Below, piece after piece: positions 6,860-13,504 of a stretch of 16,746 nt of DNA. The notes below the pieces were generated by a model. That model worked only from the letters and a program-made list of their open reading frames with translations, was not told where the DNA came from and did not search any database. Source of the DNA: JALZAA01 sp036005605. GTDB taxonomy: Bacteria; Actinomycetota; Acidimicrobiia; IMCC26256; JACDBD01. The position numbers and the translations under genes were made by a program. The stretch lies in contig DASYQJ010000100.1 of assembly GCA_036005605.1 (NCBI GenBank), forward strand, positions 1 through 16,746. The letters are read 5' to 3'. The number at the start of each line of letters is the position of its first letter. The first letter of the stretch is position 1.

Positions 6860-7390
6860 ATGGACCTCATCGACCGGTACGAGAACGCTACCGACGGCTT
6901 CACCGCCCGCCTCGAGGCCGTCGCCGACGACCAGTGGGAGACCCCAACTCCCTGCACGGATTGGAACGTGCGCGAGCTCGTCGACCACGTGATCGCGATT
7001 CAGCGCCAGATCCCCGAAGGCCTTGGTGTGACTGTGAGTGACGGCGCCACCCCGCAGGCGACGTGGAAAGCCGTTCGGAACGGCGCGCTTGCTGCCTTGC
7101 GCGAGCCCGGCGTACTCGAGCGGACTATGCCGGGCCGAGGCGGCGAGGTGCCCGTGGAGATGGCCCTCATCCCCCGCTTGTCGGATGTCCTCGTCCACAC
7201 CTGGGACCTTGCCCGTGCCACCGGCGGCGACGAGACCCTCAACCCGGAGACCGCTTCCATCGTGCTCGAGCGCCTGAAGCCGAACGATGAGATTCTGCGG
7301 AGTACAGGAACGTTCGGACCGAAGGTCGATCCACCGCCCGGTGCGGATGCAGCGGTGGAGCTTCTCTGCTTCACGGGTCGGCGGCCCTGA
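6860..7390 (+). CDS. TIGR03086-type DinB-fold metal-binding protein
   Basis: A 176-residue protein of the DinB/mycothiol-dependent maleylpyruvate-isomerase superfamily. TPCTDWNVRELVDHVI (about 29-44) is the diagnostic P-C-x-x-W-x-v-r-e-L-x-x-H segment carrying the first metal-binding His. LSDVLVHTWDLARATG (about 110-125) is the second signature, with His and Asp. The third ligand is not obvious from the sequence alone. Members are four-helix bundles that may use mycothiol or other thiols, a cofactor confined to actinobacteria. Substrate unknown. ATG 6860 is used; no strong Shine-Dalgarno precedes it. Its stop (7388-7390) is one base before the GTG of the GlcD-like gene, so the two are probably translationally coupled. 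Confidence 0.82.
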   Translation: MDLIDRYENATDGFTARLEAVADDQWETPTPCTDWNVRELVDHVIAIQRQIPEGLGVTVSDGATPQATWKAVRNGALAALREPGVLERTMPGRGGEVPVEMALIPRLSDVLVHTWDLARATGGDETLNPETASIVLERLKPNDEILRSTGTFGPKVDPPPGADAAVELLCFTGRRP

Positions 7391-7391
7391 C

Positions 7392-8765
7392 GTGGCCGAC
7401 GTCGCCGCGCTCCTCGGCGAGGCGGTGTCGCAGGAGCACGTCCTGACCGGCAACGAGATCAGCGACGACTACGGGCACGACGAGGCCCTCACCGGCACAC
7501 CGGAGACGCCGGCGTTCGTAGTCCGGCCCGGGAGCACGGGCGAGGTCTCCGCGTTGCTGCGGGTTGCGAACGAGCAGCGCATCCCGGTGACGGCGCGCGG
7601 CAGCGGCACCGGCCTGTCGGGCGCGGCCGTCCCCCGCGCCGACGGCATGGTCGTGTCGTTCGAGCGCATGAAGGAGATCGTCGAGATCGACACGAGCAAC
7701 CACGTCGCGATCGTGCAACCGGGCGTCACCCTCGACCAGCTCGACGAGGTCACAGCGGGGCACCAGCTCGTCTATCCGGTGTATCCGGGTGAGTACAGCT
7801 CGAGCCTCGGCGGCAACGTCGCGACCAACGCGGGCGGGATGCGCGCCGTGAAGTACGGCGTGACGCGGCACCAGGTGCTCGGCCTCGAGGCGGTGCTTGC
7901 CAACGGCGATGTCATCCGCACCGGCGGCAGGTTCGTGAAGGCGACGACCGGCTACGACCTCACCCAGCTGATCATCGGGTCCGAAGGCACGCTCGCGCTC
8001 GTCACCGAGGCGATCCTCAAGCTCTATCCGCGGCCCGAGCACCAGGCGACCGTGCTCGCGCCGTTCCCGGTTCTCGAGGACGTGACGCGGGCGGTTCCCG
8101 CGATCGTCGCCAGCGGCATCGGGCCGCTGATACTCGAGTACATCGACACACTGACGATGGCCGCGATCACCGCGCACGTCGGCCTCGACCTCGGCGTCCC
8201 CCCCGAGATCAAGGAGCGTGCCCTCGCCTACCTCGTGGTGATGATGGAAAACACGCACGCCGACCGGCTCGACGAGGACGTGCAAGCCCTCGGCGAGCAG
8301 CTCGCCGAGCTCCGTGCGCTCGACGTGTACGTGCTGCCGCCGCAAGCCGCGATGCAGCTCATCGACGCCCGCGAGAAGGCGTTCTGGGTCGCCAAGTCCA
8401 ACAACGCCGACGACATCGTCGACGTGGTAGTCCCACGCTCGGCCGTGCCCGAGTTCATGGCCAAGGTCGCCGAGCTCGGGCAGACCTATCAGTCGCTGAT
8501 CGCCGGGTGCGGTCACGCCGGCGACGGCAACGTCCACCTCTCCGTGTTCCAACCCGACGCCGAGCAGCGCTACAAGGTGCTGCGCGGGCTGTTCGAGGCG
8601 GGCATGGCGTTGGGCGGCGCCATCTCGGGTGAGCACGGGGTGGGCAAGGAGAAGAAGCGGTACTACCTCGAGCTCGAGGACCCGACCAAGGTCGAGCTCA
8701 TGCGCCGCATCAAGACCGCGTTCGACCCCAACGGCATTCTCAACCCGGGCACCCTCTTCGACTGA
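7392..8765 (+). CDS. GlcD-like FAD-dependent 2-hydroxyacid dehydrogenase
   Basis: A 457-residue flavoenzyme of the PCMH/FAD_binding_4 plus FAD_oxidase_C type (glycolate oxidase subunit GlcD, D-lactate dehydrogenase), which oxidises a 2-hydroxyacid to the 2-oxoacid. FAD-contact motifs seen are RGSGTGLSG (69-77), GGNVATNAGGMR (140-151) and GYDLTQLIIGSEGTLALVTEA (in two parts, about 187-207). The C-terminal domain carries GCGHAGDGNVHLSV (372-385, metal- and substrate-binding His residues) and GEHGVGKEKK (413-422), ending FDPNGILNPGTLFD. GTG 7392 is preferred because the frame upstream overlaps the TIGR03086 gene and has no family similarity. No GlcE or GlcF partner (Fe-S subunit) is nearby, so it resembles single-subunit D-2-hydroxyacid dehydrogenases. 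A ThDP enzyme gene follows after 17 nt. The substrate is not known. Confidence 0.9.
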   Translation: MADVAALLGEAVSQEHVLTGNEISDDYGHDEALTGTPETPAFVVRPGSTGEVSALLRVANEQRIPVTARGSGTGLSGAAVPRADGMVVSFERMKEIVEIDTSNHVAIVQPGVTLDQLDEVTAGHQLVYPVYPGEYSSSLGGNVATNAGGMRAVKYGVTRHQVLGLEAVLANGDVIRTGGRFVKATTGYDLTQLIIGSEGTLALVTEAILKLYPRPEHQATVLAPFPVLEDVTRAVPAIVASGIGPLILEYIDTLTMAAITAHVGLDLGVPPEIKERALAYLVVMMENTHADRLDEDVQALGEQLAELRALDVYVLPPQAAMQLIDAREKAFWVAKSNNADDIVDVVVPRSAVPEFMAKVAELGQTYQSLIAGCGHAGDGNVHLSVFQPDAEQRYKVLRGLFEAGMALGGAISGEHGVGKEKKRYYLELEDPTKVELMRRIKTAFDPNGILNPGTLFD

Positions 8766-8782
8766 GCCGCGGAGGCACGACC

Positions 8783-10333
8783 ATGAACGGAGCGCAGGCG
8801 CTGATCCGGACGCTCGTCGACGGCGAGGTCGATGTGTGCTTCACGAACCCGGGCACGTCCGAGATGCACTTCGTCGCCGCGCTCGACTCCGTCCCCGAGA
8901 TGCGCGCGACGCTCGGCTTGTTCGAAGGCGTCGTCACCGGCGCCGCCGACGGCTATGGACGCATGGCGGGCAAGCCGGCGGCGACGCTGCTGCACCTCGG
9001 GCCGGGTCTCGGCAACGGGCTCGCAAACCTGCACAACGCCCGCCGGGCGCGCACGCCGCTCGTCAACATCGTCGGCGACCACGCGACCTACCACCAGCAG
9101 TACGACGCGCCGCTGCAATCCGACATCGAATGGGCGGCGCGCAACGTGTCGGGGTGGATCCGGACGCCGCAACGGTCGGCCGATCTCGCCCGCGCCACCG
9201 CCGACGCCGTGACCGCGGCGCTGGGACCTCCGGGCCAGGTGGCCACGCTGATCCTGCCCGCCGACGTGTCGTGGGGCGAGGGCGCCGCACCGGTGAAGCC
9301 ACCCCCGCCGCCCGAGCGCGCGGTCGTCGCCGACGACATCGTCGACGCGGTGGCGAAGGTGCTGGTGTCGGGCGAGCCGTGCGCGTTACTCGTCGGCGGC
9401 AGCGCGACGCGTGAGGCCGGCCTCGTGGCGGCCAGCCGGGTTGCCAACGCGACGGGCGCCAAGCTGCTCGGCGAGACATTCCCCGCCCGCCTCCAGCGCG
9501 GGGCGGGGCGCCCGCCGCTCGAGCGGCTCGGCTACCTCGCCGAGTTCATGACGGCGCAGCTCGACGGCATGCGCAACCTGGTGCTCATCGACGCCAAGGC
9601 GCCGGTGTCCTTCTTCGCCTATCCGGGCAAGCCCAGCTATCTCGTTCCCGACGGCTGCGACGTGCACATACTGGCTTCGGACTCCGACGATGCCGTCGGC
9701 GCGCTCGAGCACCTCGCCGACGTCGTCGGCGGCGCCGATCCCACGATCCAACCGGCGCAGCGCCCGGACCGGCCGACCGGCGAGCTCACGGGCGAGGCGG
9801 TCGCGAACGCGGTCGGCGCGCTGCTCCCCGAAGACGCGATCGTGTCGGACGAGGCGAACACGGCGGGCCTGTGGGTTGCGGCTGCCACTGCCGGCGCGCC
9901 GCCGCACGACTCGTTGACACTCACCGGCGGCGCCATCGGTCAGGGACTCCCGGTCGCGACGGGCGCGGCGGTCGCGTGCCCCGACCGCAAGGTGGTGTGC
10001 CTCGAAGCCGACGGCAGCGCCATGTACACGCTGCAGGCGCTGTGGACGCAGGCGCGCGAGGGCCTCGACGTCACGACGGTCATCTTCAACAACCGGTCGT
10101 ACGCCATCCTCAACCTCGAGCTGAGCCGGGTGGGCGCCGAGTCGCCCGGCCCCAAGGCGCTCGACATGCTCGACCTGTCGCGCCCCGACCTCGACTTCGC
10201 CGCCCTCGCAGACGGGATGGGCGTGCCGGCGGCGAGGGCGACCACCGCCGACGAGCTCGTCACCGCGCTCGAGCGCGGCCTGGCCGAGCCGGGCCCGTTC
10301 CTGGTCGACGCGGTGCTGCCGCAGCGGCTGTAG
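8783..10333 (+). CDS. ThDP-dependent enzyme of the acetolactate synthase / benzoylformate decarboxylase group
   Basis: A 516-residue protein with N-terminal Pyr, middle and C-terminal PP domains. FTNPGTSEMHF (20-30) resembles the NPG-S-N-E loop of benzoylformate decarboxylase (BFD). Glu48 in LFEGVVTGAADGYGRM is the Glu that activates thiamine. His71 (TLLHLGPG) lies where BFD has catalytic His70. The ThDP motif runs from EADGSAMY (408-415) to FNN (435-437), with ADG in place of the usual GDG. The region where BFD has His281 reads APVSFFAYPG (273-282), so that His appears lost. The intact Glu argues against glyoxylate carboligase, which lacks it. It likely decarboxylates or carboligates a 2-oxoacid made by the GlcD-like partner 17 nt upstream. 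GGAGG stands 7 nt before the ATG. BFD comparison is from memory, not computed. Confidence 0.88.
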   Translation: MNGAQALIRTLVDGEVDVCFTNPGTSEMHFVAALDSVPEMRATLGLFEGVVTGAADGYGRMAGKPAATLLHLGPGLGNGLANLHNARRARTPLVNIVGDHATYHQQYDAPLQSDIEWAARNVSGWIRTPQRSADLARATADAVTAALGPPGQVATLILPADVSWGEGAAPVKPPPPPERAVVADDIVDAVAKVLVSGEPCALLVGGSATREAGLVAASRVANATGAKLLGETFPARLQRGAGRPPLERLGYLAEFMTAQLDGMRNLVLIDAKAPVSFFAYPGKPSYLVPDGCDVHILASDSDDAVGALEHLADVVGGADPTIQPAQRPDRPTGELTGEAVANAVGALLPEDAIVSDEANTAGLWVAAATAGAPPHDSLTLTGGAIGQGLPVATGAAVACPDRKVVCLEADGSAMYTLQALWTQAREGLDVTTVIFNNRSYAILNLELSRVGAESPGPKALDMLDLSRPDLDFAALADGMGVPAARATTADELVTALERGLAEPGPFLVDAVLPQRL

Positions 10334-10337
10334 ATCT

Positions 10338-10838
10338 CTAGGTGGCGAAGCTCCAGCGCGTCGGGGAACCGGTGAAGTCGTCCTCCGTGAGACTGAACAC
10401 CCACGACGGGTCGATCCGGAACGTCGCGTTCACAGCCGGGTCGACGAAGTCGACGCCGTAGTCGGTCTCGTACTTCTCGTTCTCGAGGCCGATGAAGCGC
10501 GCCAGCGCGTCGTGGTCGGTGACGACGCGAGCGGTGCCATCGACCACCACCGGCTCCCATGCGTTATCGGTCGCGAAGGAGCAGCGAGGATCGGCGGCGA
10601 GGTTGTGTGCCTTGCGCGACCCGACGCTGCTGCTGAACCACAGGGCGCCTTCGTCCCAGACGGCCCAGACCGGCATGAGGTGCGGCCGGCCGTCGGCCCG
10701 GACCGTGGCGACCCAATAGTCATGGGAATTCGTGAGGCGCTCCTCGGCCCACGACCACGGGAGCAGCCCTCGCCCGTCTGTCGGCCCGGCGATCCCGTAG
10801 CCCGGCATGTGCGGACGGCTGGCGGGCGGCTCCGGCAT
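10338..10838 (-). CDS. Pyridoxamine 5'-phosphate oxidase-fold protein
   Basis: A 166-residue split-barrel protein. The start LPWSWAEERLTNSHDYWVATV leads into RADGRPHLMPVWAVWDEGALWFSSS, the hallmark strand pair with P-V-W that lines the FMN/F420 site, and then SRKAHNLAADPRCSFAT, the family K-x-x-N-L-x-x-x-P element. An N-terminal Pro-rich extension and a C-terminal tail with TRWSF complete it. Such PPOX/FDOR proteins in actinobacteria are often F420-dependent oxidoreductases. ATG 10836-10838 has GAGGAGGAG about 8 nt upstream. An alternative ATG at 10863-10865 would start inside the LexA box and is rejected. It converges on the ThDP gene with 4 nt between stops and diverges from alkB, so it may share SOS control. 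Confidence 0.87.
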   Translation of the reverse strand: MPEPPASRPHMPGYGIAGPTDGRGLLPWSWAEERLTNSHDYWVATVRADGRPHLMPVWAVWDEGALWFSSSVGSRKAHNLAADPRCSFATDNAWEPVVVDGTARVVTDHDALARFIGLENEKYETDYGVDFVDPAVNATFRIDPSWVFSLTEDDFTGSPTRWSFAT

Positions 10839-10858
10839 GGTGCTACTCCTCCTCGTGG

Positions 10859-10872
10859 CGAACATGTGTTCG
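10859..10872. promoter_or_regulatory. LexA (SOS) box between PPOX-fold and alkB-like genes
   Basis: CGAACATGTGTTCG matches the Gram-positive/actinobacterial LexA box CGAAC-RNRY-GTTCG at every position: both CGAAC/GTTCG half-sites are intact and the ATGT centre fits RNRY. It lies 22 nt upstream of the alkB-type GTG start and 20 nt upstream of the divergent PPOX ATG. LexA bound here would cover the promoter region of both genes. Binding is not shown by sequence alone. Confidence 0.75.
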
Positions 10873-10879
10873 ACAGCGG

Positions 10880-10891
10880 TACACTCGTGTA
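10880..10891 (+). promoter_or_regulatory. -10 element and palindrome in front of alkB-like gene
   Basis: TACACT (10880-10885) fits the actinobacterial -10 box TANNNT and lies 9 nt before the GTG at 10895, with no Shine-Dalgarno between. The transcript is therefore likely leaderless or nearly so. The hexamer is part of a palindrome, TACAC-tc-GTGTA (10880-10891), which may be incidental or a second operator. The LexA box occupies the -35 side. Confidence 0.4.
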
Positions 10892-10894
10892 TTC

Positions 10895-11515
10895 GTGACC
10901 GCGTACCAGACTTCCCTGCTCGGCGCGGGCGACCCCGCCGTCGACCCGACCGTGCCGTTCGAGCGCCTATGGCTCGATGACACGTCGTGGGTCGACGTGG
11001 CGCGGGGCTGGCTCCACGGCGCCGACACCCTGCTCGACGCGCTGATCGAGTCAGTCGACTGGGAGCAGCACCGGCGCTGGATGTACGAGCGAATGGTCGA
11101 CGACCCGCGCCTCTCGCGGTGGATCAGCGCCGACGAGCCGCTTCCGCACCCCGCGCTCACGCCGGTGCGGTCGGCGCTGGAAGCGCACTACGACGTCCCG
11201 TTGGGCGGGATCGGCCTCAACTACTACCGGGATGGGCGCGACAGCGTCGCACCCCACCGTGACCGGGAGCTGCGTCACCTCGACGACACGCTCATCGCGA
11301 TCGTCACGCTCGGCGCCGAGCGTCCGTTCCTCATCCGGCCGCGCGGCGGCGGCAAGTCGCGCGACATCTCCCCCGCGTCCGGCGACCTGCTCGTCATGGG
11401 CGGCCGTACGCAGGTCGGATGGGAGCACGCAGTGCCCAAGGTGAAACGCGCCGGGCCGCGCATCTCCGTCACGTGGCGGTGGTCGTCCGAGAAGGGGCCC
11501 GTCGACCACACGTAG
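10895..11515 (+). CDS. alkB: AlkB-type 2-oxoglutarate/Fe(II) dioxygenase (alkylation repair)
   Basis: A 206-residue protein that would remove methyl groups from 1-methyladenine or 3-methylcytosine by oxidative demethylation. The core is complete. GLNYYRDGRD (107-116) gives Asn109 and Tyr111 for 2-oxoglutarate. PHRDRE has the iron ligands His121 and Asp123, HAVPK gives the third ligand His178, and RISVTWR (189-195) holds the two Arg that bind 2-oxoglutarate and the substrate pocket. The N-D-G-R-D context resembles the ALKBH2/3-like branch more than E. coli AlkB. Start is GTG 10895; translation is probably leaderless. A LexA box lies just upstream, which suggests SOS induction rather than the Ada system. 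The cyclase gene follows 15 nt after its stop. Confidence 0.93.
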   Translation: MTAYQTSLLGAGDPAVDPTVPFERLWLDDTSWVDVARGWLHGADTLLDALIESVDWEQHRRWMYERMVDDPRLSRWISADEPLPHPALTPVRSALEAHYDVPLGGIGLNYYRDGRDSVAPHRDRELRHLDDTLIAIVTLGAERPFLIRPRGGGKSRDISPASGDLLVMGGRTQVGWEHAVPKVKRAGPRISVTWRWSSEKGPVDHT

Positions 11516-11518
11516 GCC

Positions 11519-11524
11519 TACGCT
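11519..11524 (+). promoter_or_regulatory. Leaderless -10 element of the adenylyl cyclase gene
   Basis: TACGCT fits TANNNT and is followed by exactly 6 nt (TTTGCC) and the GTG at 11531, the spacing expected when transcription starts on the first base of the start codon. There is no Shine-Dalgarno. It begins three bases after the TAG of alkB, so the cyclase may be transcribed both from here and by read-through. Confidence 0.45.
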
Positions 11525-11530
11525 TTTGCC

Positions 11531-12715
11531 GTGCGGCAGGCCATGACTCCTGACGAGTTCGCGACACTGGTCGGCCTCTCGCTCGACGAGGTCGAGACAT
11601 ACCGCTCGCTCGGACTGCTCGACCCCGAGGACGACGGTCTCCTCGACGACGTCGACCTGGTCCGGCTGGACTTCGTGCGGCACCGGCTCACCCAAGGCGA
11701 ATACAACCCGGAGAGCCTGGCCACTGCCATCCGCGAGGGTCGCGTCGAGTCGATGTACGGGAGGCGGCTCTTCGAGGCCGGCTCACCGCTCGAATTGAAC
11801 GAGGCTGCGGCACGAGCGGGTCTCGAGCCGGACCAGCTGCAGCAGCTCACGTCGGCGCTGGGCTTCTCTTGGAACGGCCTGCGCGAGTCCGACATGGACA
11901 TCTTCGAGATCCTCCGGGTGGCGCGCGATGCCGGACTCCCTTGGGAGGCGATCCTGGGCGTCACCCGCGTCGTCGGCGACTCGCTCCGCCGCATCGCTGA
12001 CACCGAAATCCGCGTCGTCCACGTGTACGTCCATGAACGGCTGATGGCTGAGGGCGCGTCCGAGGAGGAGGTGGAGCAGCTGGTCGCCGGCATAGAGCAG
12101 AACCTCGCTCCGCTCATGGAACCGATGATCCAGCGGCTGCATCGCGAGTATCTGCTCGAAGCGATGATGGAGGACGCCTTCTTCCATCTCCCCGATTCGG
12201 AAACACAAACGAGAGAGCTCGGGTCCGTCGAGTCGACGATCGCGTTCGTCGACATCGCCTCGTTCACAGCGCTCGCCGAAGCCAGCGGCGACGACACTGC
12301 CATGCACGTGCTCGACCAGATCGACACCATCGTGCGGCCGCTCCTCGTCGAGCACGAGGGCAAGCTCGTCAAGCACGTGGGTGACGGGTTCATGCTGGCT
12401 TTCCGTAACCCCGCCGCGGCGGTGCAATTCGCAGTAGCCACCCAAGGAGAGCTCGCTCGCGATCCCGAACTGCCTGCGCTCCGAGTAGGCATCAACACCG
12501 GTCCGGTCTTGTACAGGACCGGCGAGTACCTCGGCAGCGCCGTCAACGTCGCTTCACGAGTCGTGAGCTCGGCGATGGCCGGACAGATCCTCCTCACCGA
12601 GCCCGTCGCCAAGGCGGCAAGCGACGTCGGCATTCCTGTAGAGGAGCTCGGCGTCCGGATCATGCGCGGGGTCGACGAGCCGCTCGCCCTCTACCGGGTC
12701 ACCCCGTCGCAGTAA
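11531..12715 (+). CDS. Class III adenylyl cyclase with Rv1264-like regulatory domain
   Basis: A 394-residue soluble protein that would convert ATP to cAMP. The C-terminal cyclase domain (about 232-394) has metal ligands Asp241 (FVDIASF) and Asp285 (KHVGDGF), adenine-selecting Lys281, and the transition-state pair Asn339 and Arg343 (VNVASR). Glu332 replaces the second substrate-specifying Asp expected from Rv1264 numbering. The N-terminal half resembles the pH-sensing regulatory domain of M. tuberculosis Rv1264 in length (397 aa there) and order, including GLEPDQLQQL, a helix pair and LAPLMEPMIQ before the cyclase. Residues 8-50 could also be read as MerR-like. The GTG at 11531 is chosen over ATG 11543 because the -10 box lies 6 nt upstream. 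Rv1264 comparison is from memory. Confidence 0.9.
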   Translation: MRQAMTPDEFATLVGLSLDEVETYRSLGLLDPEDDGLLDDVDLVRLDFVRHRLTQGEYNPESLATAIREGRVESMYGRRLFEAGSPLELNEAAARAGLEPDQLQQLTSALGFSWNGLRESDMDIFEILRVARDAGLPWEAILGVTRVVGDSLRRIADTEIRVVHVYVHERLMAEGASEEEVEQLVAGIEQNLAPLMEPMIQRLHREYLLEAMMEDAFFHLPDSETQTRELGSVESTIAFVDIASFTALAEASGDDTAMHVLDQIDTIVRPLLVEHEGKLVKHVGDGFMLAFRNPAAAVQFAVATQGELARDPELPALRVGINTGPVLYRTGEYLGSAVNVASRVVSSAMAGQILLTEPVAKAASDVGIPVEELGVRIMRGVDEPLALYRVTPSQ

Positions 12716-12718
12716 CCG

Positions 12719-13495
12719 TCAGCGACCTTGCCAGTTGGGCGGGCGGCGCTCGCGGGCAGCCGTCCAGCCTTCGGTCGCATCATCGGTGGAGGCGGCGACA
12801 CGACGCATCGTCTCCCCGAATCGCACCGCTTCCACCCACGGCAGGTACCGGCCACGGGCCGCGACCTCTTTCGTGGCCCGGGCCGCAAGCGGCGCGGCTT
12901 GAAGCAGCCGGTCGGCGAGGCGGCGCGCCTCGTCCATGAGCTCGCCGGGCGGCACGACCTTCCACGCCAGCCCGATCTCCTGCGCGCGCGACGCGTCGAC
13001 GCGGTCGCCCGTCAGCAGCAGCTCCATCGCGTTCGACCAGCCGACGCGATCAGGCAGGCGCAAGGCGCCGACGATCGTCGGCACGCCGAGGCGGACCTCG
13101 GGGAAGCCGAACTGGGCGTCGTCGGCGGCGATCACGAAGTCGCAGCGCGTGACGAGCGTGAGGCCGTAGCCGAGGCAGAAGCCGTTCACCGCCGCGATCG
13201 TCGGCTTCCAGACCTCGAGGCCGCTTTCATAGGAATTGATCGTGGGGATCTCCCAGAACGAGCCGGGCCATGTGCCGGCCGAGCCTCCGGCGTCCTTCAT
13301 GTCGGCGCCGGCACAGAACGAGTCGCCCGCGCCGGTGACGATGCCGACCCACGCGTCCTCGTCGTCGCGGAAGCACTCCCACACAGCGTTGAGGTCCTGA
13401 CGGAGCTCGGCGTTGATCGCGTTGCGGACGTCGGGACGGTTGTAGGTGATCGTGGCGACGTGCTCGTCGCACTCGTAGAGAACGGTGCCCGCCAT
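12719..13495 (-). CDS. Enoyl-CoA hydratase/isomerase (crotonase) family protein
   Basis: A 258-residue crotonase-fold protein acting on an acyl-CoA. The oxyanion-hole segment SFCAGADMKD (59-68) and the second segment NGFCLGYGLTLVTRCD (104-119) are clear, as is FGFPEVRLG (129-137). Of the two glutamates of rat enoyl-CoA hydratase, the E164 equivalent is kept (Glu133), but the E144 equivalent is Thr113. Water addition by the classical route is therefore doubtful, and an isomerase, hydrolase or other crotonase reaction is possible. The ATG has a weak Shine-Dalgarno (GGTAGG). It lies 9 nt downstream of ccdA, so the two are probably co-transcribed even though their roles seem unrelated. It ends 3 nt from the convergent cyclase stop. 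Confidence 0.88.
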   Translation of the reverse strand: MAGTVLYECDEHVATITYNRPDVRNAINAELRQDLNAVWECFRDDEDAWVGIVTGAGDSFCAGADMKDAGGSAGTWPGSFWEIPTINSYESGLEVWKPTIAAVNGFCLGYGLTLVTRCDFVIAADDAQFGFPEVRLGVPTIVGALRLPDRVGWSNAMELLLTGDRVDASRAQEIGLAWKVVPPGELMDEARRLADRLLQAAPLAARATKEVAARGRYLPWVEAVRFGETMRRVAASTDDATEGWTAARERRPPNWQGR

Positions 13496-13504
13496 GCGCT
13501 CTGC

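Noticed and set aside
7371..8636. Long minus-strand ORF (about 420 codons) opposite the GlcD-like gene
   Set aside because: High-GC codon bias on the plus strand leaves few antisense stops. The frame has no family motif, while the plus frame has all FAD and C-terminal motifs.
10863..10865. Upstream ATG for the PPOX-fold gene, giving a 9-residue longer product
   Set aside because: It falls inside the LexA box, has no Shine-Dalgarno, and the ATG at 10836-10838 has GAGGAGGAG at good spacing.
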